From Phycisphaerales bacterium (GTDB taxonomy: Bacteria > Planctomycetota > Phycisphaerae > Phycisphaerales > UBA1924), in contig JALWOY010000225.1 of the NCBI GenBank assembly GCA_027083355.1, positions 1-34,707 on the forward strand: a stretch of DNA of 34,707 bases, read 5' to 3'. Below the pieces are notes generated by a model. The model worked only from the letters and a program-made list of their open reading frames with translations, ran no database searches and had not been told where the DNA came from. This document shows, piece after piece, positions 1-8,800 of the stretch. Positions within the stretch are counted from its first letter, which is position 1. The number at the start of each line of letters is the position of its first letter. The translations under genes were made by a program, and so were the position numbers.

Positions 1-146
1 GTGTTGAGGGTGGCGGTGGGGGTTGGGGGTGTTGTGGCGGTCGTGTCGGCGACGAGCGCGCCCCGCGGGCGCTCGCCGGTCGGGATCAGGAACACCCCGG
101 CCGTGATGGCGGCGAGCACGACCACACCGATCCAGAACGCGCGCAT
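1..146 (-). CDS. N-terminus of a small membrane-anchored or secreted protein (cut by window edge)
   Basis: Reading leftwards from an ATG at 146, the first 48 codons are open to the window edge. The peptide begins MRAFWIGVVVLAAITAG, a short basic start followed by a hydrophobic stretch, then a Thr/Pro-rich segment (TTATTPPTPTATLN). This is the pattern of an uncleaved anchor or signal peptide followed by a linker. The start is supported by a GGAAGGA ribosome binding site about 7 nt upstream on the minus strand. It lies 105 bp downstream of the DUF1501 gene on the same strand and could share its transcript. The rest of the protein is outside the window, so no function can be given. Confidence 0.6.
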   Translation of the reverse strand, partial: MRAFWIGVVVLAAITAGVFLIPTGERPRGALVADTTATTPPTPTATLN

Positions 147-251
147 GAATCCGTCCTTCCGACACCCGGTCCGATACACAGCAAAGCCACCCAAGCCGGG
201 TTCTGTTCCACCATACGCCGATCCGGGCGTGCGGGTGCGGCCGCGGGGCGG

Positions 252-1595
252 TCAGGCGTCGCGGATCACGGGCGCGGGCTTGTACCGCCGTTCGAGGATC
301 GCGGCCGAATCCGCCTTCATCCAGTTTTCGAGCACCGCGGCGTAGACCGTGCGGAAGTCCACGGTGTATTTCAGGTCGCCCCCGTCCAGATTGCTCAGCG
401 ACGGGTGCGCGTTGCGGACACCCGCGTGGACCATCGGGCCGAACAGGAACATCGGGGCGGCCGTCCCGTGGTCGGTGCCGTTGGAGGCGTTCTGGGCGAC
501 GCGCCGCCCAAACTCGCTGAAGGACATCGTCAGCACCCGGCCCGCGTTGCCCTGCTTTTCGAGGTCGGTGTAGAACGCGCGGACGGCGTCGCCGAACTGC
601 CGCAGCAGGTTCGCGTGTCGTCCGTTGGCGCCGCCCTGGCCGGCGTGGGTGTCGAAACTGCCGAGCGTGGCGTAATACACCCGCGTCTTGAGCCCCGCCC
701 GGATCATCTTGGCGATCATCCCCAGCTGTTGGGCGAGACTCCCGTTCGGATAGTCCACCAGCGACCGGGCCTCGACCGCCCGGCGGATCTGATCACTGGA
801 CACCTGCGCATCCAGGGCCGTGCGCATGAGAAAGGCCTCGTTCGGGCTGAGGTTCGCGTTCGGGTCCGGCTCCCTTCGGACGAGCTGCTCATACGGCTTT
901 TCGAGCGACGGGTGGATCTCGGCCCCCGTCCACCGGAACAGGTCGGGCGTCTCGAACGCGACAGGCTTGGTCGCCCGGCCCTGCAACGCCAGCGGGGCCT
1001 CGGCTCCGATCGAGATCGGTGGATAGGTGGTCTTTGCCGGCTTCGCCCCGCCCTGCGCCGGGGGGGTGCCCGATTCGCCGGAGCCGTACCCGCAGCATTC
1101 GGCGTCGTAGTACCGCCCCAGCCAGCCGTCGCCGGTGCCGCTGGTGTCGGCGGTCTGCCAGATGTCCATGGATTTGAAGTGCGAGCGGTTGGGGTTGGGA
1201 TATCCGACACCCTGCACGAGGGCGAGCAGCCCGTTGTCGTACAGGTCCTTCAGCCCGGTGAGCGCGGGGTGCAGGCCGATGTCGGCGTGTCGGCGGTCGA
1301 GGCCGATGGCCTGTTGCGGGGTGATGCGGATGCCGGGGCGGAGGCGGTGGTATTCATCGTGTCCGATGGGGGCGACGGTGTTGAGCCCGTCGTTGCCGCC
1401 GCCCAGCTGGATGACGACGAGGATGCGGTCCTCGGGTACGCCGGGCAGCGACCCGCCCGCGGGCGAGGGCAGGGCCAGGGCGGATCGTTGGAGGAACGCG
1501 GGCATGGTCATCGCGGCCGAGGCCATGATCAGCCCGGTGCCGAGCAGTTCGCGGCGTGTCCAGGCGCGGGCGTTGTGGGCGTCGAGGTGGTGCAT
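252..1595 (-). CDS. DUF1501 family protein, Tat-exported
   Basis: The 447-residue protein has a twin-arginine signal near residue 14 (TRRELLGTG) followed by a hydrophobic stretch, so it should cross the membrane folded. The body shows DUF1501 features: VVIQLGGGNDGLNTV near the start of the mature protein, a central GSFDTHAGQ block and a late FSEFGRR...GTDHGTAAPMFL block. The family resembles sulfatase/alkaline phosphatase-fold proteins, but its reaction is not established. I chose the ATG at 1595, with GGAG upstream, over the upstream in-frame ATG at 1733 because the extra 46 codons are a repeat and the shorter start puts the Tat motif at the N-terminus. It lies 138 bp after the DUF1800 gene on the same strand. 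DUF1800/DUF1501 pairs are typical of planctomycetes and other bacteria with many secreted proteins. Confidence 0.9.
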   Translation of the reverse strand: MHHLDAHNARAWTRRELLGTGLIMASAAMTMPAFLQRSALALPSPAGGSLPGVPEDRILVVIQLGGGNDGLNTVAPIGHDEYHRLRPGIRITPQQAIGLDRRHADIGLHPALTGLKDLYDNGLLALVQGVGYPNPNRSHFKSMDIWQTADTSGTGDGWLGRYYDAECCGYGSGESGTPPAQGGAKPAKTTYPPISIGAEAPLALQGRATKPVAFETPDLFRWTGAEIHPSLEKPYEQLVRREPDPNANLSPNEAFLMRTALDAQVSSDQIRRAVEARSLVDYPNGSLAQQLGMIAKMIRAGLKTRVYYATLGSFDTHAGQGGANGRHANLLRQFGDAVRAFYTDLEKQGNAGRVLTMSFSEFGRRVAQNASNGTDHGTAAPMFLFGPMVHAGVRNAHPSLSNLDGGDLKYTVDFRTVYAAVLENWMKADSAAILERRYKPAPVIRDA

Positions 1596-1611
1596 GGGGG
1601 GCTCCGGGAAA

Positions 1612-1713
1612 CCAGATTGCCAGATGTTCAAATGGCCAGATTGCCAGATGTTCAGATTGCGGGGTGTGCTTTGTCTTTCTTCATTTGGCCATCTGGCCAT
1701 TTGCCATTTGGCT
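1612..1713. repeat. 24-bp tandem repeat and related short repeats before the DUF1501 gene
   Basis: A 19-nt core, CCAGATTGCCAGATGTTCA, occurs at 1612-1630 and again at 1636-1654, a 24-bp period. A degenerate set built on GGCCATCTGGCCATTTGCC follows to about 1713, partly the inverse of the first block. It sits in the 138-bp gap between the DUF1800 stop and the DUF1501 start and is AT-richer than the flanking genes. It opens a false N-terminal extension on the DUF1501 reading frame. Confidence 0.75.
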
Positions 1714-1733
1714 CCGGTCTTTCGGCTCTTCAT

Positions 1734-3278
1734 TCAACACAGTTGATACTCCGGCATGGCCGCGATGAGCAGCAGCATACCGGTGACGGTGTCGGGCTTG
1801 ACGGTCCCGCCGTGCTCGTTGGCGAACTCGGCGAGCACGGCCCGGGCCTGTCCGTCGGGCTTGCCGAGCGTGAAGCGGAGCAGGTAATCCGCCACGCGTT
1901 CCGGGTCGCGGGCCGCGGCGGGGTCGGTCGATGTCAATGGTTCGAGTAGCCCGGACGGGTCGTATTTCTCTTTCTTCGCCGACGAGTCGTACCCGACGGG
2001 CAGCCGGCCCGTCAGCAGGAAGTTCATCAGGTTCTGGCGGATGAACACCGTCGAGGTGTTGATCCACGACCGCCCGCCGTCCCAGCCCTTGACACTCGGC
2101 GGGAAGAACAGGCTCTGGCCCATCAGCTCCATCGCCTGGAGCAGCACGCCCATGTCGCGCACGGGCGTGTTGAGCGATCGCACCGCGCCCACGACCAGCT
2201 CGGCCGGGCTCTTGATGCGGTTGTTGATGACCTTCGGGTGGTAGAAATGCCGGCTCAGCAGCAGCTTTCGCAGCACGGGGCGGACGTTGTAGTCGGACTT
2301 GCGCAGCAGCCCGGCGAGCCTCGCCTTGACGCGCGTGACGGCCGGGGCGTCGTCGTGCTCGAACGACCCCGGGTGCAGGGCGAAGAAGTCGTAGAGCTTG
2401 CCCGCGATGAAGCGTGCGCAGGCTTTCTGTTGGAGGATGGCGGCGACGAAGTCCTCGCCGTCGAGGTTGCCGCGGACGCCGAGGATCTGCTTGCTCCCCT
2501 TGTCGTGGTTGTCGGGGTTGAAGAAGAACTCGTCGTCCTCGAATGTGTAGCCGGTGAGGGCGCGGGCGCCTTCCTTGATGTCCTTTTCGGTGTAGTTGCC
2601 GACCCCGAGGCTGAACAGCTCCATGAGCTCGCGGGCGAGGTTCTCGTTGGGCTTGCCGACGCGGGAGTCGTTGTTGTCGAGGTAGGCGAGCATCGCCGGG
2701 TCGCGGATGATGGCGTAGAGGAGTGCCTTGTAGCTGCCGACGGCGTGCCGCCGGAACAGCTGGTTCTGCTGGTACATGTGGTACGAGTTCTCGATGGTGC
2801 GGTAGCTGGTGGCGAAGTGCCCGTGCCAGAAGAGGGTCATCTTTTCTTCCAGCGGGCGGGGGCTCTCGATGAGCCGCTGGAGCCACCACCGCTGGATCTC
2901 GGCCATCTGCCGCCGGTCCTGCCGCTGGCGCTGCTGGCGGAGAAGCCGGATTCTCGCCAGCGCGTCCTCGTCGCGTCGGCGTCGGGCGGCGCGGGCTTCG
3001 AGCCGCTCCGCCTGCGTCGGGGGACGCATGATGTCCTTGTCGAACCGATCCGCGGCGGGCTGCTCGTAGGGGACCTTCTCGACTTCGAGCAGGTGATCGA
3101 CGGCCTTCTCGGGGCCCCACGACGCGAGCGTGTCGATCTGCCCGGGCGTGCCGCCGAACCCGGCGCGCCAGAGCAGGTGCCTGGCCTGTTCGTAGCCGAA
3201 CTCGCGGTCGGGGATGCGGTCGAGCGAGGCGGTCAGTGTGTCGGTCTCGTCGGCCGGTGTGTGTGTGGCGGTCTGCAT
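1734..3278 (-). CDS. DUF1800 family protein
   Basis: This 514-residue protein matches DUF1800 in length and motifs: an N-terminal HLLWRAGFGGTPGQI block, a FWHGHFATS block, NENLARELMELFSLGVGNYTE, and a C-terminal SVKGWDGGRSWINTST block. No signal peptide is evident. The start at 3278 has GGAGGA about 6 nt upstream. The gene is first of a DUF1800-DUF1501 pair on the minus strand. The family's biochemical role is unknown; the pair is usually co-inherited and is thought to act at the cell envelope, but that is inference. The 169-bp region before it separates it from the heme A synthase gene on the same strand. Confidence 0.93.
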   Translation of the reverse strand: MQTATHTPADETDTLTASLDRIPDREFGYEQARHLLWRAGFGGTPGQIDTLASWGPEKAVDHLLEVEKVPYEQPAADRFDKDIMRPPTQAERLEARAARRRRDEDALARIRLLRQQRQRQDRRQMAEIQRWWLQRLIESPRPLEEKMTLFWHGHFATSYRTIENSYHMYQQNQLFRRHAVGSYKALLYAIIRDPAMLAYLDNNDSRVGKPNENLARELMELFSLGVGNYTEKDIKEGARALTGYTFEDDEFFFNPDNHDKGSKQILGVRGNLDGEDFVAAILQQKACARFIAGKLYDFFALHPGSFEHDDAPAVTRVKARLAGLLRKSDYNVRPVLRKLLLSRHFYHPKVINNRIKSPAELVVGAVRSLNTPVRDMGVLLQAMELMGQSLFFPPSVKGWDGGRSWINTSTVFIRQNLMNFLLTGRLPVGYDSSAKKEKYDPSGLLEPLTSTDPAAARDPERVADYLLRFTLGKPDGQARAVLAEFANEHGGTVKPDTVTGMLLLIAAMPEYQLC

Positions 3279-3447
3279 CGCGGTCCTCCGCCCATGGGTC
3301 GGGCATGCGCCCGCCGAACGCGGGCCCCGGCTCGGTATTGCACGGGCCCGCGCACAGGGTGAGTATGCCCGAAAACCGGGGCCGGGTCGAATGTTTCTTT
3401 TTTCGGATGCGAGATCGGCGGATTGCAGGGGATTCGGGGCGACCGGG

Positions 3448-4845
3448 TCAATCCGTTGCCGGTGCGGCCCGTTTCGCCCCGCCCAGGGCGCGTTTGCGCG
3501 TGTTCTTCGACCAGAACACGGAGACCGCGACGAGCGCGAACAGGCCGGCGCCGGTCGTCTGATGGGCGGTGGTGATCAGGGCCTCGGTCACGTCGATCGC
3601 CGGGGCGGTGTCGAGCTGGTCGGCGGTCGGGATGGGGCGGGTCTGCCCGCTCATGCCGACCTGCCAGAGCGTGAGCCCGCCGAGCAGGAACTGCACGAAC
3701 ACCACGATCAGCAGCGCCCGACCGATGCGCCGCAGCAGCCGGCCCGTCTCGGAGACCCGGTCCGCCTTGAGCAGGAAGGCCGCGGCGACGACCACCGCGG
3801 CGACCACCACGATGGAGAACCCGGCGTGTGAGATGACGGCGTGGGTGCTGTTTTCGGAGTGTCGTGCCATCGCGCCGAAGATCAGCTGGATGAGCAGGAC
3901 CCACGCCGCGATGTGCGTCATGCGCTCGGTTTTTTTCGAGACCGCGGCGGTCTCGGGGTCGTATGTCGCGGGCGGGTGGCGGTCGAGGTTCGAGAGCTTG
4001 CAGGCGGTCACCGCGGCGAAGGCGAGGACCATCTGGGCGAAGACGCCGTGGACCACGGCCAGCGCGTGGATGGATTCGCCGACACGGAGGGCGCCGAAGA
4101 CGCCCTGGATGACGACGAGCACGAGCAGGACGGCCGCGTAGATCCTCGGGGCGAGCCGGCGTTCGCGTGCGAACGCGAAGAGTGCGAGCGTGATCGTGGT
4201 CAGCCCGAGGAGGGTGCCGAACAAGCGGTGGGTGTGTTCGAGGAAGATTCGCGGGTGCGACATGATGCTCATGGGCAGCAGAGCGGAGAACGCGCCGTAG
4301 CTGGTCACCCCGTCGGGGACGGACATGCCGCTCTCGGTCCCCGTGACGGCGCCCCCGACGGCGAGCAGCGGGAAGAAGGCGACGACGACGACGACGGCGA
4401 ACCGGGCGAGCCAGACGCCGGGGTCGAGGGCGGGTGCGTTTGTGCGCACGCCTCGTGCGAGCAGCCCGGCGACGGCGCCGCCGGCGAGGGTCAGTGCGGT
4501 GTAGCCGAGCATGATCGCGGGCGCGTTGTCGCGGAATTTGTTGGCGGCGTCGACCATCTGGGCGGTGCTGTCCGGCTGGACGGTGAGCGCGGAGCCGAGG
4601 ATGAGCAGGTTGAGCACGCCCCCGATCCCGCCGCCGATCAGTCCGGTGAGCAGGGGATTGGGCGCGAGGCGGGCGAGTGCGATGAGCGAGAGGACCTGGG
4701 CGGCGGTGAGGAGGACGACGGCCATCGGTGTCGGGGTGTGGACCCCGGGCAGGTGGGAGAGCCACCAGACGAGCCAGACGACGAGCGTGGAGCCGAACCC
4801 GGCGACGAGCGCGGGTTCGATGACAGGTGATCGTTGCTGGGGCAT
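3448..4845 (-). CDS. ctaA: Heme A synthase, COX15/CtaA family
   Basis: This 465-residue polytopic membrane protein converts heme O to heme A for cytochrome c oxidase. Recognisable blocks are GGAVTGTESGMSVPD (about 164-178), LEHTHRLFG with histidines at 204 and 206, VVHGVFAQ (H266), a later SHAGFS histidine and a C-terminal AHQTTGAGLF histidine; these are the expected heme-ligand positions. About 145 residues with four predicted helices precede the usual core, longer than typical CtaA. The ATG at 4845 has only a weak ribosome site. It is divergent from the oxidase operon starting at 5140, consistent with a role in maturing that oxidase. No heme O synthase (CtaB) gene is in the window. Confidence 0.9.
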   Translation of the reverse strand: MPQQRSPVIEPALVAGFGSTLVVWLVWWLSHLPGVHTPTPMAVVLLTAAQVLSLIALARLAPNPLLTGLIGGGIGGVLNLLILGSALTVQPDSTAQMVDAANKFRDNAPAIMLGYTALTLAGGAVAGLLARGVRTNAPALDPGVWLARFAVVVVVAFFPLLAVGGAVTGTESGMSVPDGVTSYGAFSALLPMSIMSHPRIFLEHTHRLFGTLLGLTTITLALFAFARERRLAPRIYAAVLLVLVVIQGVFGALRVGESIHALAVVHGVFAQMVLAFAAVTACKLSNLDRHPPATYDPETAAVSKKTERMTHIAAWVLLIQLIFGAMARHSENSTHAVISHAGFSIVVVAAVVVAAAFLLKADRVSETGRLLRRIGRALLIVVFVQFLLGGLTLWQVGMSGQTRPIPTADQLDTAPAIDVTEALITTAHQTTGAGLFALVAVSVFWSKNTRKRALGGAKRAAPATD

Positions 4846-5139
4846 GTTCGGCTCACGGGTGATCTTGTCAGGCAGGAAAAAAGTGATTGAGAATGTGGCT
4901 CAATGACGGTCGTATTGAAGGCTCTCCGGGGTGGGATTGATCGATCGGTGTCGAATTTTTTCTGCCGGGCAGCAACACGGGACGAGAAGTTTGTGTACGC
5001 TTTCGCCCAACTCAGCGGGCCCGGCGATTATGTATCAATGGGTCTTGAATCCGTGGATTGTCGGGGGTGTCGTCCCTCGTGCCTTTCACGAACTCGCGTG
5101 GCCCGTTCCGCGTCGGCGGGGCGGGTGGAGGATCCGGCT
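4846..5139. promoter_or_regulatory. Divergent control region between heme A synthase and the actA-cox operon
   Basis: This 294-bp gene-free stretch must hold promoters for both the leftward ctaA gene and the rightward operon. It is less GC-rich in its first half than the genes on either side. I could not find a convincing -35/-10 pair for either direction. It contains a perfect 6-bp inverted repeat at 4886-4904. An in-frame upstream extension of actA crosses it but has no conserved sequence and is bypassed by a better start at 5140. Confidence 0.6.
4886..4904. promoter_or_regulatory. Hyphenated inverted repeat, possible operator
   Basis: ATTGAG and CTCAAT form perfect 6-bp arms around a 7-nt centre, 40 bp upstream of the ctaA start and 235 bp upstream of actA. 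The size and symmetry fit a dimeric regulator site in the shared control region. A short hairpin by chance is the alternative. Confidence 0.3.
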
Positions 5140-5868
5140 TTGGCAGGCTTGTTTCCGAAATGGATGAACGCGGTCCCGACGGTGGGGGCACTTGTCGGTG
5201 CCGTCGGGTTGGTTGGTGTGGTGGCCGGCGGCTGGTACTGGCTGACGCCCGATTTTTTCGAGGTGGGATACCAGCCCACCCAGCCGGGCAGCGGGTTCAA
5301 CCACCAGATCCACGCGGGGATGCTGGGGCTGGACTGCCGGTATTGCCACACGCACGTTGAAGAAAGCGGCGCGGCGAATGTGCCGAGCGTGGCGACGTGC
5401 TACGGCTGCCACAGCGAGGGCAAGCTGGACAACCGGGTGAAGAAGGAGAAGATCGAGTTCATCCGGACGGCGTACGCCGCGGACCGGACGATCGAGTGGC
5501 GGAATATCCACGTCGTCCCGGACTACGCCCATTTTTCGCATGATGTGCATGTGAACGCGGGCGTGAGTTGTTACTCGTGCCACGGGCAGATCCGCGGGAT
5601 GCCGGTGGTGCATCAGGTCAAGGGCCTGGGCATGGGCTGGTGTCTGGATTGTCACCGCGATTCGTCGCTCAAGGCCCGTGGCGGCAACCGGGAGGGGACG
5701 GGGTCGAACCTTGTCCCCCCGGAGAAGGTGACGGACCTGATCTGGGCCGAGCAGGAATGGTTCTCCAAACCGGTGGAGGAGCGTAATTTCAACGGGGTGA
5801 CGCCCGCGACGTTGATCGAGAGCCTCCATCGCAACCCGCCGCAGCACTGCGCGGCTTGTCACTTCTGA
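5140..5868 (+). CDS. actA: Alternative Complex III subunit ActA, pentaheme cytochrome c
   Basis: The 242-residue protein has one N-terminal membrane helix (about 10-31) and five CXXCH heme sites at residues 66, 87, 144, 168 and 237, the last six residues being CAACHF. Five hemes after one anchor is the ActA pattern; it sits on the periplasmic side and moves electrons within the complex. I chose TTG at 5140: GGAGGA lies 7 nt upstream (5127-5132), and the resulting N-terminus MAGLFPKWMNAVP matches what I recall of ActA starts. An in-frame ATG at 4903 would add 79 residues of unconserved, cysteine-containing sequence. It is the first gene of the respiratory operon, with actB 22 bp downstream. 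Confidence 0.93.
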   Translation: MAGLFPKWMNAVPTVGALVGAVGLVGVVAGGWYWLTPDFFEVGYQPTQPGSGFNHQIHAGMLGLDCRYCHTHVEESGAANVPSVATCYGCHSEGKLDNRVKKEKIEFIRTAYAADRTIEWRNIHVVPDYAHFSHDVHVNAGVSCYSCHGQIRGMPVVHQVKGLGMGWCLDCHRDSSLKARGGNREGTGSNLVPPEKVTDLIWAEQEWFSKPVEERNFNGVTPATLIESLHRNPPQHCAACHF

Positions 5869-5890
5869 AGCCGCGGAGGAATAGACGAAA

Positions 5891-8800
5891 ATGAGCACCA
5901 TCGACCAGTGCCCTTCGAGCGTGGGCAAGATCGAGCAATCCGAAGATGCGGGCGGCCTGACCCGGGCCGCGGGCAAGGCCTCCCCGCGTCGTTACTGGCG
6001 GAGTGTCGAGGACTTCGCGAACGACCCCGGTTTCAGGGGGTTCGTGGAGCGGGAGTTCCCCGCCGGTGCGAGCGAGTTGGCGTTCGACGGCGGGGGCGAG
6101 ACGCGTCGCGGGTTCCTGAAGCTGATGGGGGCGAGCCTGGCGCTGGCGGGGGCGGCGACGATCCCCGGGTGTCGCAGGCCCGACCACAAGATCGTGCCGT
6201 ATTCGCGGCACGAGCCGGAGTTTGTCGTCCCCGGCAAGCCGCTGTATTTCGCGACGAGCATGCCGCTGCCGGGGGGCGGGGCCGAGGGGCTGTTGATCGA
6301 GACGCACCAGGGGCGTCCGACGAAGGTCGAGGGCAACCCGCTGCACCCCGTGAACCGGGGGCGTTGCAGTGTCGAGAGCCAGGCGTCGATGCTCGAGATG
6401 TACGACCCGGATCGGCTGAAGTACCCGACGTACAACAACCCGACGCGGGGTCGGCTCGAGGCGACGTGGGACGACTTCAAGGCGTGGTGGAACGAGCACC
6501 GGGACGGGATCGAGGGCGGGTCGTTCGCGGTGATCTGCGACAAGAAGACCAGCCCGACGCTCGCGGCGATGCGCGAAAAAGTGCTGTCGGCGTTCCCCGG
6601 CGCGACGTGGGTCTGGTGGGACCCGGTCGACGCCCGCCGCAACGAGCTGGAGGGCACAAAGATCGCCTTCGGCTCACCGATGCGTGTGCTGCGCGATTTC
6701 AGCGGGGCGAGGTGCGTGCTGAGCCTCGACGCGGACTTCCTGTGCGAGGGGCCGAACCAGATCCCCGAGGCCCGTGCGTTCGCGGCGACGCGGCGAGTGG
6801 AGAAGCCGGGCGAGGAGATGAGCCGGCTGTATGTGGCCGAGGCGCATCCGAGCGGGACGGGTTCGCTTGCGGACCACCGTTGGCGGCTGGCGCCGTCGCA
6901 GATCACGGCGTTGGCGGCGGAGGTGGCGAGGCTGGTGCTGGACGGCCGCGGGGTTTCGATCCCCGAAACCGGGCTGGACGAGCACACCGCGGGCCTGGCC
7001 CGGGCGATCGCGGCCGACCTGCGGGTGACGGCCGACAAGCACCCCGGGTCGTCGTTCGTCATCGCGGGGAAGAACCAGCCTGCGGCGGTGCACGCGTTGG
7101 CCGCGGCGATGAACGCGGCGCTTGGCGCGAAGATCGAATACCGGCCCGCGACCGAGGCCGAGGCGGACGACCCGATGGCGTCGCTCGCGGGCCTGATCGA
7201 GAAGATGAACGCGGGCGTTGTGGACACGCTGGTGACGGTGGGTGTGAATCCGCTGCACGACGCGCCGGCGGGCAGCGGGTTTGTCGAGGCGTTGGACCAT
7301 GTCCGCCGGACGATCGCGTGGAGTGTGCTCCCGACGGAGACGTCGGCGGCGTCGACGTGGGAGCTCAACGGGGCGGGGTATCTGGAATCGTGGGGCGACA
7401 CCGAGGCGTTCGACGGGACGATCGCGCCCGTGCAGCCGATGATCGCGCCGCTGTACGAGCCGGCGCTCAGCGAGATCGAATTCCTCGCGTTGCTGGCGGG
7501 TGAAGAGGAGCCGGACGGGTACGAGATCGTGCGTTCGGTGTGGTCGTCGCACCTGAACTCGACGGGGCCGTCTTTCGAGAAGCGATTCCGTCGGGCGTTG
7601 CACGACGGGGTGCTGGCGGGCGTGAGGCGGCCCGGGGCGAACCCCCGCGTCGATTACGGCAGCGTCGGGTCGGCGGTGTCGGGGCTTTCGTTCGCGTCGC
7701 CCCCGTCGGCGTCTTCGCTCGAGGTCGTTTTCGAGACGGGCCGGCTGGGCGACGGGCGGCACGCCAACAACGGCTGGCTGCAGGAGCTGCCGCAGAAGGG
7801 GACCAGCGTCGTCTGGGACAACCCGGTGGTGCTCAGCCCGGCGACGGCCAAGGCGCTCAACCTGTTGCCCGAGGGCGGTCTGTCGGGGATGTACACGCAC
7901 GAGCAGATCCCCGAGGCTCGGCTGGCCGAGCTGACCGTCGACGGGCGGACGATGACCGTCCCGGTGTGGATCTGCCCCGGCATGGCCGACGGCGTGGCGC
8001 ACGTGCAGCTGGGGTACGGGCGGAGCCGGTGCGGCGTGGTCGGCTCGGGCGTGGGGTTCAACGCCTACGGGCTGCGGTCGGCCGAGAATCGTTCCGGCGC
8101 GATGGGCGCGATACTGGAGCGGACGGCCGGCGAACACCCGATCTCGAGCACGCAGAACCACTGGTCGCTCGAAGGCCGGACGTCGATCGTCCGGGCGATC
8201 GACAAGAAGTGGTTCGACGAGCACGCCGACGATGACCATGTCGCCAAGGACGACGAGATCTACGGCACGCCTCGTCGCTCGGCGGCGTTGAACCTAGCCG
8301 AGCGTCTGGGCGAGATGGCCCACGAACCGGACACGGTGTCGATCTACGAGAACCCGTTCAACAAATCGGTGGTGGACGCGGCGCCGGGTTCGGCGTACAG
8401 CAAGGGCCCGCAGTGGGGGATGACGATTGATCTGGCGTCGTGCACGGGATGCGGCTTGTGCACGGTGGCGTGCCAGAGCGAGAACAACATCCCGATCGTG
8501 GGGCGTGCGGAGGTCGCCAAGGGCCGGGAGATGACGTGGATCCGCGTGGACCGGTATTTCTCCGGCGACGACCTGAACGACCCGGAGGAGATGATCCACC
8601 AGCCGGTGGCGTGCGTGCAATGCGAGAACGCGCCGTGTGAGACGGTCTGCCCGGTGACGGCGACGGTGCACGGTGTCGAGGGCACGAACAACATGGTGTA
8701 CAACCGGTGCATCGGGACGCGGTACTGCGCCAACAACTGCCCGTACAAGGTCCGCCGGTTCAACTTCTTCGATTACGCCGTGACGAAGTACAACGGCGCG

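Noticed and set aside
1596-1733. N-terminal extension of the DUF1501 protein
   Set aside because: It is a translation of the tandem repeat and would bury the Tat signal at residue 60.
3369-3406. Terminator after ctaA (CCGAAAA...TTTTCGG)
   Set aside because: The 7-bp arms enclose a 24-nt loop and pair weakly; it could be chance.
4903-5139. N-terminal extension of actA
   Set aside because: The added 79 codons lack family sequence, and a strong ribosome site precedes TTG 5140.
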